Shown piece by piece: positions 6,833 through 15,354 of a stretch of DNA of 64,000 bases (positions are counted from its first letter, which is position 1; each line of letters starts with the position of its first letter). Source of the stretch: Oscillospiraceae bacterium (lineage in GTDB: Bacteria; Bacillota; Clostridia; Oscillospirales; Ruminococcaceae); assembly GCA_015067185.1 (NCBI GenBank), contig SVMZ01000001.1:1-64000 (forward strand), written 5' to 3'. The position numbers and the translations under genes are program-made. A model generated the notes under the pieces. That model ran no database searches. It was not told where the DNA came from and saw nothing but the letters and a program-made list of their open reading frames with translations.

Positions 6833-7840
6833 ATGAAAGTATTAAAAATTGCAGCAGTCATCTGTGCACTTGCTGTTGCAGCAAGTCTGTGCGGATGTGA
6901 TATCATGGATGGTGATTCCTCGCTTTCTTCACGGGTTGACAGTTCACTGCAGTCCTCTGACGGAGCATTGGAATCAATATTTGATCTTTCCGAACCGATG
7001 GACGACATACTTTCGGAGGAATCCTCTGAGATGTCTGAGGTAGAAGAAGATCTCTCTTCCCATAGCGAGCTTTCTCTGCCGTCAGAACCGGAAGAGGAAT
7101 TTTCATCCGAGGCATCCGCTGCCATGAGCACCGATTTCAATGAAATCGGCGCTCTGGACGGTACATCAAACGGTTGGGGACCGGGCGTAAATCGTTCTGA
7201 AGACGGCCGACCTATCGCTCCTGTAACTTTTCAGGAGAAGTACGGCAAATATGCCGTAGATTTTATAAGACCTGAAAAGGGCGTTATCTATCTCACTTTT
7301 GATGAGGGATATGAAAACGGTTATACACCGAAAATTCTGGATGTACTCAAAGAAAAAGAGGTTCCTGCTGTATTCTTTGTTACACTCAGCTATGCTAAGA
7401 ATAATCCCGAACTGATTCAGCGAATGATTGATGAAGGGCATATTGTGGGAAATCACAGCGCTACACACCCGGATATGACATCACTCTCTCTTCAGGAAGC
7501 TCATGATGACGTCAAAAAACTGCATGATTATATGCTGGAAAATTTTAATTATAAAATGACGCTTTTCCGCTTCCCTATGGGATGCTACAGTGAGAGAACA
7601 CTGGCTTTGCTGGAATCCATGGGATACCGCAGTATCTTCTGGAGCTTTGCCTATAAAGACTGGGAAACAGATAATCAGCCGGATCCAACAGCGGCATACA
7701 GTAAGATAACGGATTTTGCCCATGATGGAGCTATTTATTTGCTGCATGCAGTATCTTCTACCAACACCAACATCCTGGGAAATGTGATTGATAATTTCAG
7801 AGAACAGGGGTATGTGCTTGAGGCATACCCGAACAAATAA
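6833..7840 (+). CDS. PdaA-like polysaccharide deacetylase lipoprotein
   Basis: This 335-residue exported protein has a signal peptide ending in a lipobox-like LCGC with Cys22. A Ser/Glu-rich linker (about 27-95) leads to a NodB-type deacetylase domain. The motif TFDEGYENGYT (155-165) and zinc ligands H208 and H212 (NHSATHP) match the PdaA branch. PdaA removes acetyl groups from muramic acid on the way to muramic delta-lactam in spore cortex. Glu158 replaces the second Asp of the usual TFDDG motif, a position that also varies in PdaA. PdaA is normally not a lipoprotein with a long acidic linker, so the linker may be lineage-specific. GGAGG precedes the ATG. The spore-cortex role is inferred from family. 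Confidence 0.8.
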   Translation: MKVLKIAAVICALAVAASLCGCDIMDGDSSLSSRVDSSLQSSDGALESIFDLSEPMDDILSEESSEMSEVEEDLSSHSELSLPSEPEEEFSSEASAAMSTDFNEIGALDGTSNGWGPGVNRSEDGRPIAPVTFQEKYGKYAVDFIRPEKGVIYLTFDEGYENGYTPKILDVLKEKEVPAVFFVTLSYAKNNPELIQRMIDEGHIVGNHSATHPDMTSLSLQEAHDDVKKLHDYMLENFNYKMTLFRFPMGCYSERTLALLESMGYRSIFWSFAYKDWETDNQPDPTAAYSKITDFAHDGAIYLLHAVSSTNTNILGNVIDNFREQGYVLEAYPNK

Positions 7841-7910
7841 AAAATAAAGCAACCGAGTTCGAGCGGCAAAAATTCCTGCCGCTCGGATAAATCCGAAAGG
7901 AGGAGGCAGC

Positions 7911-9620
7911 ATGTCAGACCGTGCAGAAATGATTGCCCGGGCAATGGGGAAAAAGAAAGCAGAAACGGTATTCAAAAACGGAAATGTAATCAACGTCTTT
8001 TCCGGTGAATGTATCCGTGCAGATGTGGCAGTATGCGATGGCATGATCATTGGTGTCGGCAATTACGAGGGAGAAAAAGAAATCGATGTCAGTGGAAAGT
8101 ACATAGCTCCCGGTTTTATCGATTCTCATCTTCATATTGAATCTTCCATGACAACGCCGGCCAATTTTGTCAGCCGTGTTCTGGCTCACGGAACAACCAC
8201 ATTGGTTGCCGATCCCCATGAGGTAGCCAACGTCAGCGGCAAAGAGGGGATCGAATTTATGTTGGCGGAGGCAAAGCGGCTTCCGTGTAATCTCTTTGTG
8301 ATGATTCCCTCCTGCGTTCCGGCAACGCCCTTTGAAAGCAGCGGCGCCGTGATGAATGCAGAAGAAATTGCAGTTTTCAAAGGCAGGGAAAATGTTGCCG
8401 GACTTGGCGAAATGATGAATTTTGTCGGTGTGACAGCGGGGGATTCCTCTGTTTTGGAAAAGCTGAAGGTGTTTTCAGGTGATCATGATAACATTGATGG
8501 ACATGCTCCCAGACTCGGCGGAAATGCCCTGAATGCCTATCGTCTGGCAGGGATAACCACCGATCATGAATGCACCACCGAAGACGAAGTGGCACAGCGG
8601 GTACGTGCGGGAATGATGGTGCTGGCCAGAGAGGGAAGTGCTGCCAAAAATTTGACGGCAATTATAAAAGCCGTGCAGAAGTTGGGCTTTGGTTATGAGC
8701 GGATTGCATTCTGCACAGATGATAAACATATCGAAGAGATCCGCAGCTGCGGACATATCAGTTACAACATAAAGCGAGCCATTGAGCTCGGGGTTCCGGT
8801 GGTTGATGCCTATAAAATGGCTACAATCAATGCTGCAAGACACTACGGTTTTAAAAAACTTGGTGCTGTAGCCCCCGGATATCAGGCTGATTTGGTTATT
8901 TTGGATGATGCAGAAAAAGTGAAAATTCATTCCGTATGGTATTGCGGAGGTAAGGTTTCGGAAAATTGTGAACCTGCTGTTATTGAAGAGGCTGAAATAC
9001 CTTCTGCGCTGCTGAATACAGTCAACATAGGAGAGCTCTCTCCGGAAATGTTTAAATTGCCGGTGAGAAACCAGCTTTCTCCCGTGATAAAGGTTATCCC
9101 GGGAGAGATTGTCACCGAGCGTGAAGATGTCAGTTTGCCGGTGGAGAATGGGTATTTTAAACCGAATAAAGAGTATCAAAAGATTGCCGTGATTGATAGA
9201 TACCGCGGAACAGGAGAGGCAAGTATCGGTGTAGTGGCCGGTTTGACACTCAGCGGAGCCATTGCAGCGACAGTAGGACATGATTCGCACAATCTTTTGG
9301 TGATCGGGGATAACGACGAAGATATGCTTGCAGCAGTAAAGCAGCTGGAGCAGCTGGGGGGCGGTTTTATCCTTGTCAAAGACGGTGAAGTATTGGAACA
9401 GCTGCCGCTGCCGGTGTGTGGTCTGATTTCTGATGCCGCCCCGGAAGAGACTGAGGCGAAATTGCGGTATATGACAGAGATAGCCCGAAAGATGGGAGTA
9501 CCCGAAGACATTGAACCCTTTATAACAACGTCATTCCTTGCGCTCCCGGTGATTCCGAGACTGCGGATAACCAATAAAGGTATTTTTGATGTTGTGGAAC
9601 AGAGATTTTTAGAGATATAA
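7911..9620 (+). CDS. ade: Adenine deaminase
   Basis: This 569-residue amidohydrolase converts adenine to hypoxanthine and ammonia in purine salvage. The sequence matches Ade/YerA-type adenine deaminases along its length. The amidohydrolase metal motif is GFIDSHLHIESSM near residue 70, and other landmarks are GTTTLVADPHEVANV, DGHAPRLGG and FCTDDKH. The C-terminal region with SIGVVAGLTLSGAIAATVGHD is also characteristic. Length agrees with the usual 570-600. AAGGAGGAGG lies before the ATG. It starts 70 bases after the deacetylase and is followed closely (about 20 bases) by the lipoprotein gene, suggesting an operon. Confidence 0.92.
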   Translation: MSDRAEMIARAMGKKKAETVFKNGNVINVFSGECIRADVAVCDGMIIGVGNYEGEKEIDVSGKYIAPGFIDSHLHIESSMTTPANFVSRVLAHGTTTLVADPHEVANVSGKEGIEFMLAEAKRLPCNLFVMIPSCVPATPFESSGAVMNAEEIAVFKGRENVAGLGEMMNFVGVTAGDSSVLEKLKVFSGDHDNIDGHAPRLGGNALNAYRLAGITTDHECTTEDEVAQRVRAGMMVLAREGSAAKNLTAIIKAVQKLGFGYERIAFCTDDKHIEEIRSCGHISYNIKRAIELGVPVVDAYKMATINAARHYGFKKLGAVAPGYQADLVILDDAEKVKIHSVWYCGGKVSENCEPAVIEEAEIPSALLNTVNIGELSPEMFKLPVRNQLSPVIKVIPGEIVTEREDVSLPVENGYFKPNKEYQKIAVIDRYRGTGEASIGVVAGLTLSGAIAATVGHDSHNLLVIGDNDEDMLAAVKQLEQLGGGFILVKDGEVLEQLPLPVCGLISDAAPEETEAKLRYMTEIARKMGVPEDIEPFITTSFLALPVIPRLRITNKGIFDVVEQRFLEI

Positions 9621-9641
9621 TTCGGAAAGGTTTTGAGAAGG

Positions 9642-10649
9642 ATGAAAAAGAAAATAATAGCCTTATTTCTGCTTATATGCATGATTATTACTCTGGCGGG
9701 GTGTGCTCCTGAGCAAAATGCCGAAAAATATGTTGAACTTCAAAGATATGACGATTTTCAGTTTGAAAAAGCCATGCTCGAGCCGGATGAAGCGGAAGTG
9801 GAAGCTTATGTATGGAATGAACTGTATGAGTTTATTGAGTTTAACATTATAGAAGAAGGTGCCGTGAAAGAAGAAGCCGCGCTGAATGTGGATTTTGAGG
9901 TTTTTGTCGACGGTGAAAGCCTTGAGGGGCTTGTAGAAGGATATGAGTTTGTAGTTGGCTCCGGAATGTTTGTGGATAATGTTGATACTAATCTGATCGG
10001 TAAAAATGTGGGAGAGACAGTTACATTCAATTTTACATTCCCGAAAGATTACGGCGATGAGCTTGTAGACGGCAAAGACGCTGAGATAACCTTTACAATC
10101 AATCATATGATTGATATCATCTATCCTGAGCTTACGGATGAATTTATGCAGGAAAACACAGAATATGCCACAGCGGATGAATTGTATACCACAGTGAGAG
10201 AGTATATTGAAAGAGAAAATACCAGCGATATTGTCTGGAAAAGAGTGATGGATACCGCAACTGTGAAAAAATATCCGAAATCTATGGTAAAACGCTATGT
10301 GGATGAGCAGATCGGAATGTATGAGGAGGCTGCCGCAAAACAGGGCCTTACCTTTGAGGAAATGCTCGAACAATATTATGGGTATACCGAAAAAGAATTC
10401 AGAAAGGCTGTAGAGGAGAGAATCCTTGAATCGGTAAAGGAAGAGTTGGTCATCCGCGCCATTGCTCAGAAAGAGGATATTGTATTTACAGAAGAAGAGA
10501 TTGCCGAAGAAATCAGAATTGGTGCAGAGAATTATGGTTTTGCCACACCGGAAGAATTCATAAACAGCTATGGTGAAAACAGTGTGCGGAACAGCATCAT
10601 GCTTCGCAAAGTGTTGGATTATATCATCAGCACGATAGAGTTCTTTTAA
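9642..10649 (+). CDS. Trigger-factor-like lipoprotein (probable extracytoplasmic foldase)
   Basis: This protein of about 335 residues is exported: a basic start, a hydrophobic core and the lipobox LAGC with Cys21. The mature part resembles trigger factor without its ribosome-binding N-domain. A PPIase-like segment (about 75-160, GYEFVVGSGMFVDNV then GKNVGETVTF) is followed by the helical chaperone C-domain (about 165-320). Trigger factor itself is cytoplasmic. Membrane-anchored versions probably fold secreted proteins as PrsA does. The key aromatic PPIase residues seem poorly conserved, so isomerase activity is uncertain. The ATG at 9642 is spaced 11 bases from GGAAAGG; an in-frame TTG at 9633 is less well spaced. 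Confidence 0.7.
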   Translation: MKKKIIALFLLICMIITLAGCAPEQNAEKYVELQRYDDFQFEKAMLEPDEAEVEAYVWNELYEFIEFNIIEEGAVKEEAALNVDFEVFVDGESLEGLVEGYEFVVGSGMFVDNVDTNLIGKNVGETVTFNFTFPKDYGDELVDGKDAEITFTINHMIDIIYPELTDEFMQENTEYATADELYTTVREYIERENTSDIVWKRVMDTATVKKYPKSMVKRYVDEQIGMYEEAAAKQGLTFEEMLEQYYGYTEKEFRKAVEERILESVKEELVIRAIAQKEDIVFTEEEIAEEIRIGAENYGFATPEEFINSYGENSVRNSIMLRKVLDYIISTIEFF

Positions 10650-10671
10650 TCATTTTTAAAAATTATTTTGT

Positions 10672-10709
10672 TTGACAACCGATGCAAACCGATGGTATGC
10701 ATCGGTTTC
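10672..10709 (+). promoter_or_regulatory. Promoter overlapped by an inverted repeat (possible operator)
   Basis: TTGACA (10672-10677) is followed after 18 bases by a weak -10, TATGCA (10696-10701). The spacer and -10 lie inside the inverted repeat AACCGATGCA ... TGCATCGGTT (10678-10709), which has an extra ACCGATG copy in the middle. There is no T run, so an operator or leader hairpin is more likely than a terminator. It would control the downstream C-S lyase gene. Confidence 0.5.
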
Positions 10710-10774
10710 AATTGGAATCAGAATTTGTGGCTCTGATTCCCTCAATATATTATTGTTTGGGTGGAGGAAATACC

Positions 10775-11959
10775 ATGTCTCTTACGCAAGAAAAGATAAA
10801 CGAATACTTTAAGCTCTTTGATAAGGGCATCGATCGCAGAAATACAGACTGCATCAAATGGGATAATAATATGGGAAACTACGGCAGAGAGGATGTCTGT
10901 CCCATCAGTATTGCAGATACCGATTTTGAGGTTCCCGAAAAGGTAAAGCAGACATTGGTTTCGCGTGCCATGCATGGTGCTTATGGTTACACCAAATATG
11001 GTGAAGAGTATGCGGAAGCTTCTGCAAATTGGCTGAGAAAGAGGCATGGCGTAGAAGCATCAAAGGAGTGGATCTCTTTCTCACCTGGTGTTATTGATTC
11101 TCTGAACAATGCGGTAGCTGCTTTTTCCAAACCGGGAGATAAGATAGCTATTTTTACCCCGATTTATCCTCCTTTTTATAGCGTAATAGAATATAATAAA
11201 TGCGAAGTGTTTAAGTGCCCGCTTATCCGGACTGAAAACAGCTGGGAGATTAATTTTGAGCTTTTGGAAGAAGGCTTTAAACAGGGAGTGAGTATGCTGC
11301 TGCTCTGTTCTCCGCATAACCCCGTCGGCAGAGTGTGGAGAATGGATGAACTTGAAAACATCCGCACACTTGCAAAAAAATATCATGCTATGGTTGTCTG
11401 TGACGAAATCCATTCCGATATGGTATTTCCCGGAAATAAGCATATCCCCTGGATTAAAGTGGATCCGGACGGAATTTCTCTGTTTTCTGCAACCAAAGCT
11501 TTCAACATCGCCGGTCTGCGCAGTTCATCTGTAGCGATTCCCAACGAAGATGTACGAAACAAGTTTAAAGAAGCTTTTGCTGCCCGCAGGATAGATGGTT
11601 TGAATATGTTTGGTTTGCTGGCACAGAAAACCTGCTATGAAGTCGGTGACGAGTGGCTGGATGCTCTCTGTCTCTATGTGGATGGAAACCGTCAGTTCTT
11701 TGAAGAGTACATGAGAGCAAACCGTCCCGAGTTTGGTATTACCCGGAGTCAGGGCACCTATCTGGAGTGGATCGATCTCAGTGCACTTGGCCTGGATAAC
11801 GAGGAAACATTTAAATGGTGTATCAATAACGGTGTTGGTGTTACCAACGGTATTTCTTTTGGTGATCCGGAAGGTGTATGCCATATCCGTATTAATCTAG
11901 CCACACAGAGACGTGTGCTTGAAGAGGGATTGGAAAAACTCTGCGCAAAAGGAAAATAA
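10775..11959 (+). CDS. MalY/PatB-type PLP-dependent C-S lyase or aminotransferase
   Basis: This 394-residue fold-type I PLP enzyme belongs to the MalY/PatB branch. These proteins usually act as cystathionine beta-lyases, releasing thiol, pyruvate and ammonia from cystathionine or cysteine conjugates. Landmarks are ISIADTDFEVPEKV near the start, CSPHNPVGRVW, the cofactor Asp in VVCDEIHSDMVF and the PLP-binding Lys in FSATKAFNIAGLRSS. The final arginine that binds the substrate carboxylate is in CHIRINLA. The ATG at 10775 follows GGTGGAGG; the frame is open back to 10682 without a ribosome site. The promoter upstream overlaps an inverted repeat, suggesting a dedicated regulator. Confidence 0.87.
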   Translation: MSLTQEKINEYFKLFDKGIDRRNTDCIKWDNNMGNYGREDVCPISIADTDFEVPEKVKQTLVSRAMHGAYGYTKYGEEYAEASANWLRKRHGVEASKEWISFSPGVIDSLNNAVAAFSKPGDKIAIFTPIYPPFYSVIEYNKCEVFKCPLIRTENSWEINFELLEEGFKQGVSMLLLCSPHNPVGRVWRMDELENIRTLAKKYHAMVVCDEIHSDMVFPGNKHIPWIKVDPDGISLFSATKAFNIAGLRSSSVAIPNEDVRNKFKEAFAARRIDGLNMFGLLAQKTCYEVGDEWLDALCLYVDGNRQFFEEYMRANRPEFGITRSQGTYLEWIDLSALGLDNEETFKWCINNGVGVTNGISFGDPEGVCHIRINLATQRRVLEEGLEKLCAKGK

Positions 11960-11985
11960 TTTGATGAACACAAATGGGAGGGACT

Positions 11986-12528
11986 ATGGAAAAGGTTTTT
12001 GGATCAAAGATGACAGCAATCATTTTGGTATTTATGCTTTTGGTTGGTTTGACCGGATGTGCTGATAAAACGGCTCCCGGCGGGGCTATGAGCAGTTTTT
12101 CTGCGCAAATTATAGGAAGTGATGAGACTTTTACAGAAAAGGATCTTGCAGACTATGATTTGACAGTGGTCAATGTATGGACTACCTGGTGTGGATATTG
12201 TATCTATGAAATGCCGGAATTACAAGCTCTTTATGAGAATTTACCCGATAACATCAACTTTATCAGCATCTGTGCCGATGCCGATGTCGAATATGAGACG
12301 GCGAAAGAGATTCTCAAAGAGATCGGCTGCACCTTTACAACCATTGTTCCTGGGGATGATCTGAGAGTTTCATTGCTCATGCAGGTTCAGGGATATCCCA
12401 CCACCTTTTTCATTGACAGTGAGGGAAATACGGTAGGGAAGCCTCATGTAGGATTGCCTACCGTAAACGGCAATATTGCAGGGGCATATATGGCGATTGT
12501 TGAAGAAAGGCTTGCGATGCTGAAATGA
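11986..12528 (+). CDS. TlpA/ResA-like thioredoxin lipoprotein
   Basis: This 180-residue lipoprotein has a signal peptide ending LTGC. A thioredoxin fold follows with active site W68-C-G-Y-C72 in NVWTTWCGYCIYEMPELQ. The cis-proline region GYPTTFFIDSEG is also present. Such proteins reduce or exchange disulfides outside the membrane and often serve redox maturation. GGGAGGG precedes the ATG at 11986. The gene overlaps the next start by four bases (ATGA) and leads a module with a small CXXC protein and a polyferredoxin. Together these could carry electrons across the membrane to this thioredoxin. Confidence 0.88.
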   Translation: MEKVFGSKMTAIILVFMLLVGLTGCADKTAPGGAMSSFSAQIIGSDETFTEKDLADYDLTVVNVWTTWCGYCIYEMPELQALYENLPDNINFISICADADVEYETAKEILKEIGCTFTTIVPGDDLRVSLLMQVQGYPTTFFIDSEGNTVGKPHVGLPTVNGNIAGAYMAIVEERLAMLK

Positions 12529-12686
12529 AACTCTTTTCTGATTCCAACATATCTGTTGCTGGTATTGTCAGGACTGGACTGCTGCTTGCTGCTCTGGCTT
12601 TTATCGTTGCGGGAGTTTTCCGCGGAGAGGCTGCTGTTGTTTTGCAGAAAGCCATCAACATTTGTTTTGAATGTATCGGTCTTTAA
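12525..12686 (+). CDS. CD1871A-family small CXXC membrane protein
   Basis: This 53-residue protein starts with an ATG overlapping the stop of the thioredoxin-like gene (ATGA). It has one hydrophobic helix (about 14-33), then RGEAAVVLQKAINICFECIGL at its end. The terminal CxxC motif (Cys47, Cys50) and the RGE...QKAINIC context match the CD1871A family of CXXC proteins, which occur beside TlpA-like and 4Fe-4S proteins in clostridia. The dithiol may relay electrons between the polyferredoxin and the thioredoxin. It is easily missed because of its size. Family function is not established. Confidence 0.8.
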   Translation: MKLFSDSNISVAGIVRTGLLLAALAFIVAGVFRGEAAVVLQKAINICFECIGL

Positions 12687-12763
12687 TTCAGGAGGAACAT
12701 ACGAAAGTGTGTTCCTCTCATGCTATACATTGTTTTTGGAATAAGGTTTACGGAGAGATTGTG

Positions 12764-13633
12764 ATGAAGAGACAACCTGCAAGAAAATGGATCCAGCTGC
12801 TGACGACCTTGGTCTACAACTGTCATTTGCCCGGATTTGTAAGCGGCGGAATTTTTAAAGGGAATACCAAGGCTGCATGTGTACCGGGCTTAAACTGTTA
12901 TTCCTGCCCGGGAGCGGTGGGAAGCTGTCCGATTGGATCGCTGCAGGCGGTAATCAGCGGAAAAAGGCATGGTTTTTCTTTTTATGTTGTGGGAGTTATG
13001 CTGTTTTTTGGTGCGCTGTTCGGCAGAGTTATCTGTGGATTTTTCTGTCCCTTTGGGTTGATTCAGGAGCTGCTGCATAAAATCCCCATCCCCAAGCTGA
13101 ACATGCCCTCTAAACCGGATAAATTGCTGCGTTGGCTGAAATATGCGGTGTTGATTGTTTTTGTATTGCTGCTTCCGACATTGTTGGTCAATGAGTTTGG
13201 GATCGGATCTCCCTATTTCTGCAAGTGGCTTTGTCCTGCAGGAACGCTGGAAGGGGGGATTCCGCTGCTGATCATGAATGAAACACTGCGGGATATGCTT
13301 GGTGCAAGATGGTATTGGAAACTCTCTTTTACGGTTTTTCTGTTGGCATTGTCAACGGTATTTTATCGTCCCTTCTGCAAATATCTTTGTCCGCTGGGGG
13401 CTGTATATGCATTTTTCAATCAAGTCAGTTTTTTCAGAATGAAGGTAGAAGACAGCAAATGCATCCATTGCGGAAAATGTGAGAGAAGCTGCCCCATGCA
13501 GGTGGATGTGCTGAAAAATATCAATTCATCAGAGTGTATCCGCTGCGGAATCTGTAAGGATGTGTGCCCAAGCGGTGCTATAAGCGGCGGGTTAGAGCTT
13601 TTGAAGCATGAAAAAAAGAAACAGGCGGAGTAA
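12764..13633 (+). CDS. NapH/MauN-like membrane polyferredoxin
   Basis: This 289-residue protein has about four or five membrane helices. Cytoplasmic cysteine loops contain CPGAVGSCPIGS, CGFFCPFG, CKWLCPAG and CKYLCPLG, the last three being the CxxxCP signature of the NapH/YccM/RnfB-like group. The C-terminus holds two 4Fe-4S motifs, CIHCGKCERSCP and CIRCGICKDVCP. Such proteins pass electrons between a cytosolic or membrane donor and an extracytoplasmic partner. It lies 77 bases after the small CXXC protein. An ATG at 12764 preceded by GGAGAG is preferred over the longer frame from 12671. Confidence 0.88.
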   Translation: MKRQPARKWIQLLTTLVYNCHLPGFVSGGIFKGNTKAACVPGLNCYSCPGAVGSCPIGSLQAVISGKRHGFSFYVVGVMLFFGALFGRVICGFFCPFGLIQELLHKIPIPKLNMPSKPDKLLRWLKYAVLIVFVLLLPTLLVNEFGIGSPYFCKWLCPAGTLEGGIPLLIMNETLRDMLGARWYWKLSFTVFLLALSTVFYRPFCKYLCPLGAVYAFFNQVSFFRMKVEDSKCIHCGKCERSCPMQVDVLKNINSSECIRCGICKDVCPSGAISGGLELLKHEKKKQAE

Positions 13634-13665
13634 GATGCCGTTTTAAAGGTAATGGAGAATAGAGA

Positions 13666-15219
13666 ATGGACAAGAAGAAGGTTGTCATTATTGGTGCCGG
13701 ACCTGCAGGAATTACAGCTGCCAAATTGCTTGTAGATTCTTTTGATGTGATTATTCTCGAGGCAGATCGGTGTATCGGCGGAATATCCCGCACGGTAGCG
13801 TGCGAAAACGGGCTGCGAATGGATATCGGAGGACATCGTTTTTTCTCTAAGAACGAGGAGGTAAAGCGTTTCTGGCTGGAGAACATGCCGCTTCAGGGAG
13901 CTCATTCCGTGGATGATCTGATTCTCGGCAGAGAGAATGATTTGTGTGAAGGTGGTCCCGACCCGGAAAAGGCAGATACCGTTATGCTGACCCGCTCCAG
14001 AATATCACGTATTCTCTTTGGAGGAAAATTTTTTGATTATCCTCTCAGCCTTTCATTTCAAACCCTGCGGGATATGGGGATAATTCGTTCTTTACGGGCG
14101 GGAATGGGTTTTCTATGGGCATCCGTATTTAAAAAGAAAGAAGATTCTTTGGAGAATTTTTACATAAACCGTTTCGGTAAGCCTCTTTATACCACTTTTT
14201 TTGAGAATTATACGGAGAAAGTATGGGGACGGCATCCCAGCCAAATTTCAGCGGATTGGGGAGCACAGCGTGTAAAAGGGCTTTCGCTGCGCTCTCTTAT
14301 CAGCAATATGTTTATGCGTGTCTTTGGGAAAAATAGTGACATACAAACCGAAACTTCGTTGATTGAGCGCTTCTGGTATCCTAAAATGGGGCCGGGACAG
14401 TTTTGGGAAACGGTGGCTGAAAAAGCTGTTGATGCAGGTGCGGTGCTGCATTTTGGGTATAAAGCAAAAAGATTCACATGCGATGAAGCGGGAAATTTAA
14501 CGGCTGTTATCTGCGAAACAGAACAAGGGGAAATAGCGGTAGAAGGAGATATTTTCATTTCCTCCATGCCTCTTGATATGCTTACAGCCGGTTTACCCGA
14601 TCTTCCGCAGAAAATAGCAGAAATAGCATCGGGGCTTGTGTACAGGGATTTCATGACGGCAGGCCTGCTTGTGGATGAACTTAAAATAAAAAATAAAACC
14701 GACAGAAAAACGTTGGGGGATATCGTGCCGGACTGTTGGATTTACGTTCAGCAACCGGAAGTGAAAATGGGAAGAATTCAGATCTTCAACAACTGGTCGC
14801 CCTATCTGTTGCCCAACGCAGAGCATCAGGTTTGGCTGGGCTTGGAGTATTTTACCAACGAAGGGGATATGCTGAGTTCCATGAAGGATGACGACTTTAT
14901 TGCTTTTGCAGAATCGGAATTGATAAAACTGGGTATTATCTCAGAAGGAGCGGTGAAATTTTCCTGCTGCAAACGGATGTCCAAGGCATATCCGGCTTAT
15001 TTCGGCAGTTACGACAGGATTCGGGAACTGCGGGATTACCTGTTGTCTATTCCGAATCTGTGGTGTGTCGGAAGGAACGGTCAGCACAGATATAATAATA
15101 TGGATCACTCCATGCTGACGGCAATGAAGACGGCTGCGTGTATCAAAAAAGAAGATTTCTCCAATAAAGCTGCAATTTGGGATGTGAATGCGGAAAAGGA
15201 ATACCACGAAAAAAAATAA
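13666..15219 (+). CDS. FAD/NAD(P)-dependent oxidoreductase, amine-oxidase/UDP-galactopyranose-mutase-like
   Basis: This 517-residue protein starts with a dinucleotide-binding motif GAGPAG (10-15). The second FAD signature GGISRT and the typical MDIGGHRFFSKNEEV follow. The C-terminal flavin motif is WCVGRNGQHRYNNMDHSMLT. The family includes protoporphyrinogen-oxidase-like and sugar-nucleotide-modifying flavoproteins and is often found in surface polysaccharide loci. It starts 32 bases after the polyferredoxin gene, so it may receive electrons from that module. It also lies just before the polymer acylation operon. Substrate unknown. Confidence 0.75.
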   Translation: MDKKKVVIIGAGPAGITAAKLLVDSFDVIILEADRCIGGISRTVACENGLRMDIGGHRFFSKNEEVKRFWLENMPLQGAHSVDDLILGRENDLCEGGPDPEKADTVMLTRSRISRILFGGKFFDYPLSLSFQTLRDMGIIRSLRAGMGFLWASVFKKKEDSLENFYINRFGKPLYTTFFENYTEKVWGRHPSQISADWGAQRVKGLSLRSLISNMFMRVFGKNSDIQTETSLIERFWYPKMGPGQFWETVAEKAVDAGAVLHFGYKAKRFTCDEAGNLTAVICETEQGEIAVEGDIFISSMPLDMLTAGLPDLPQKIAEIASGLVYRDFMTAGLLVDELKIKNKTDRKTLGDIVPDCWIYVQQPEVKMGRIQIFNNWSPYLLPNAEHQVWLGLEYFTNEGDMLSSMKDDDFIAFAESELIKLGIISEGAVKFSCCKRMSKAYPAYFGSYDRIRELRDYLLSIPNLWCVGRNGQHRYNNMDHSMLTAMKTAACIKKEDFSNKAAIWDVNAEKEYHEKK

Positions 15220-15252
15220 CCTTGCGGAAATCTTAAATTATACAGATATACG

Positions 15253-15281
15253 TTGATTTTTTCAGACGGATGATATAAAAT
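15253..15281 (+). promoter_or_regulatory. Promoter for the MBOAT-DHHW-FkbH-ACP operon
   Basis: TTGATT (15253-15258), 17 bases, TAAAAT (15276-15281), about 74 bases before the GTG start of the MBOAT gene. Confidence 0.55.
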
Positions 15282-15354
15282 ACTAAGTGATGACATTTTG
15301 TAATAAAATGTGTTTGTGTGTTGTCGATTTTGCTTTAAGAGGGTGCAGACAAGA

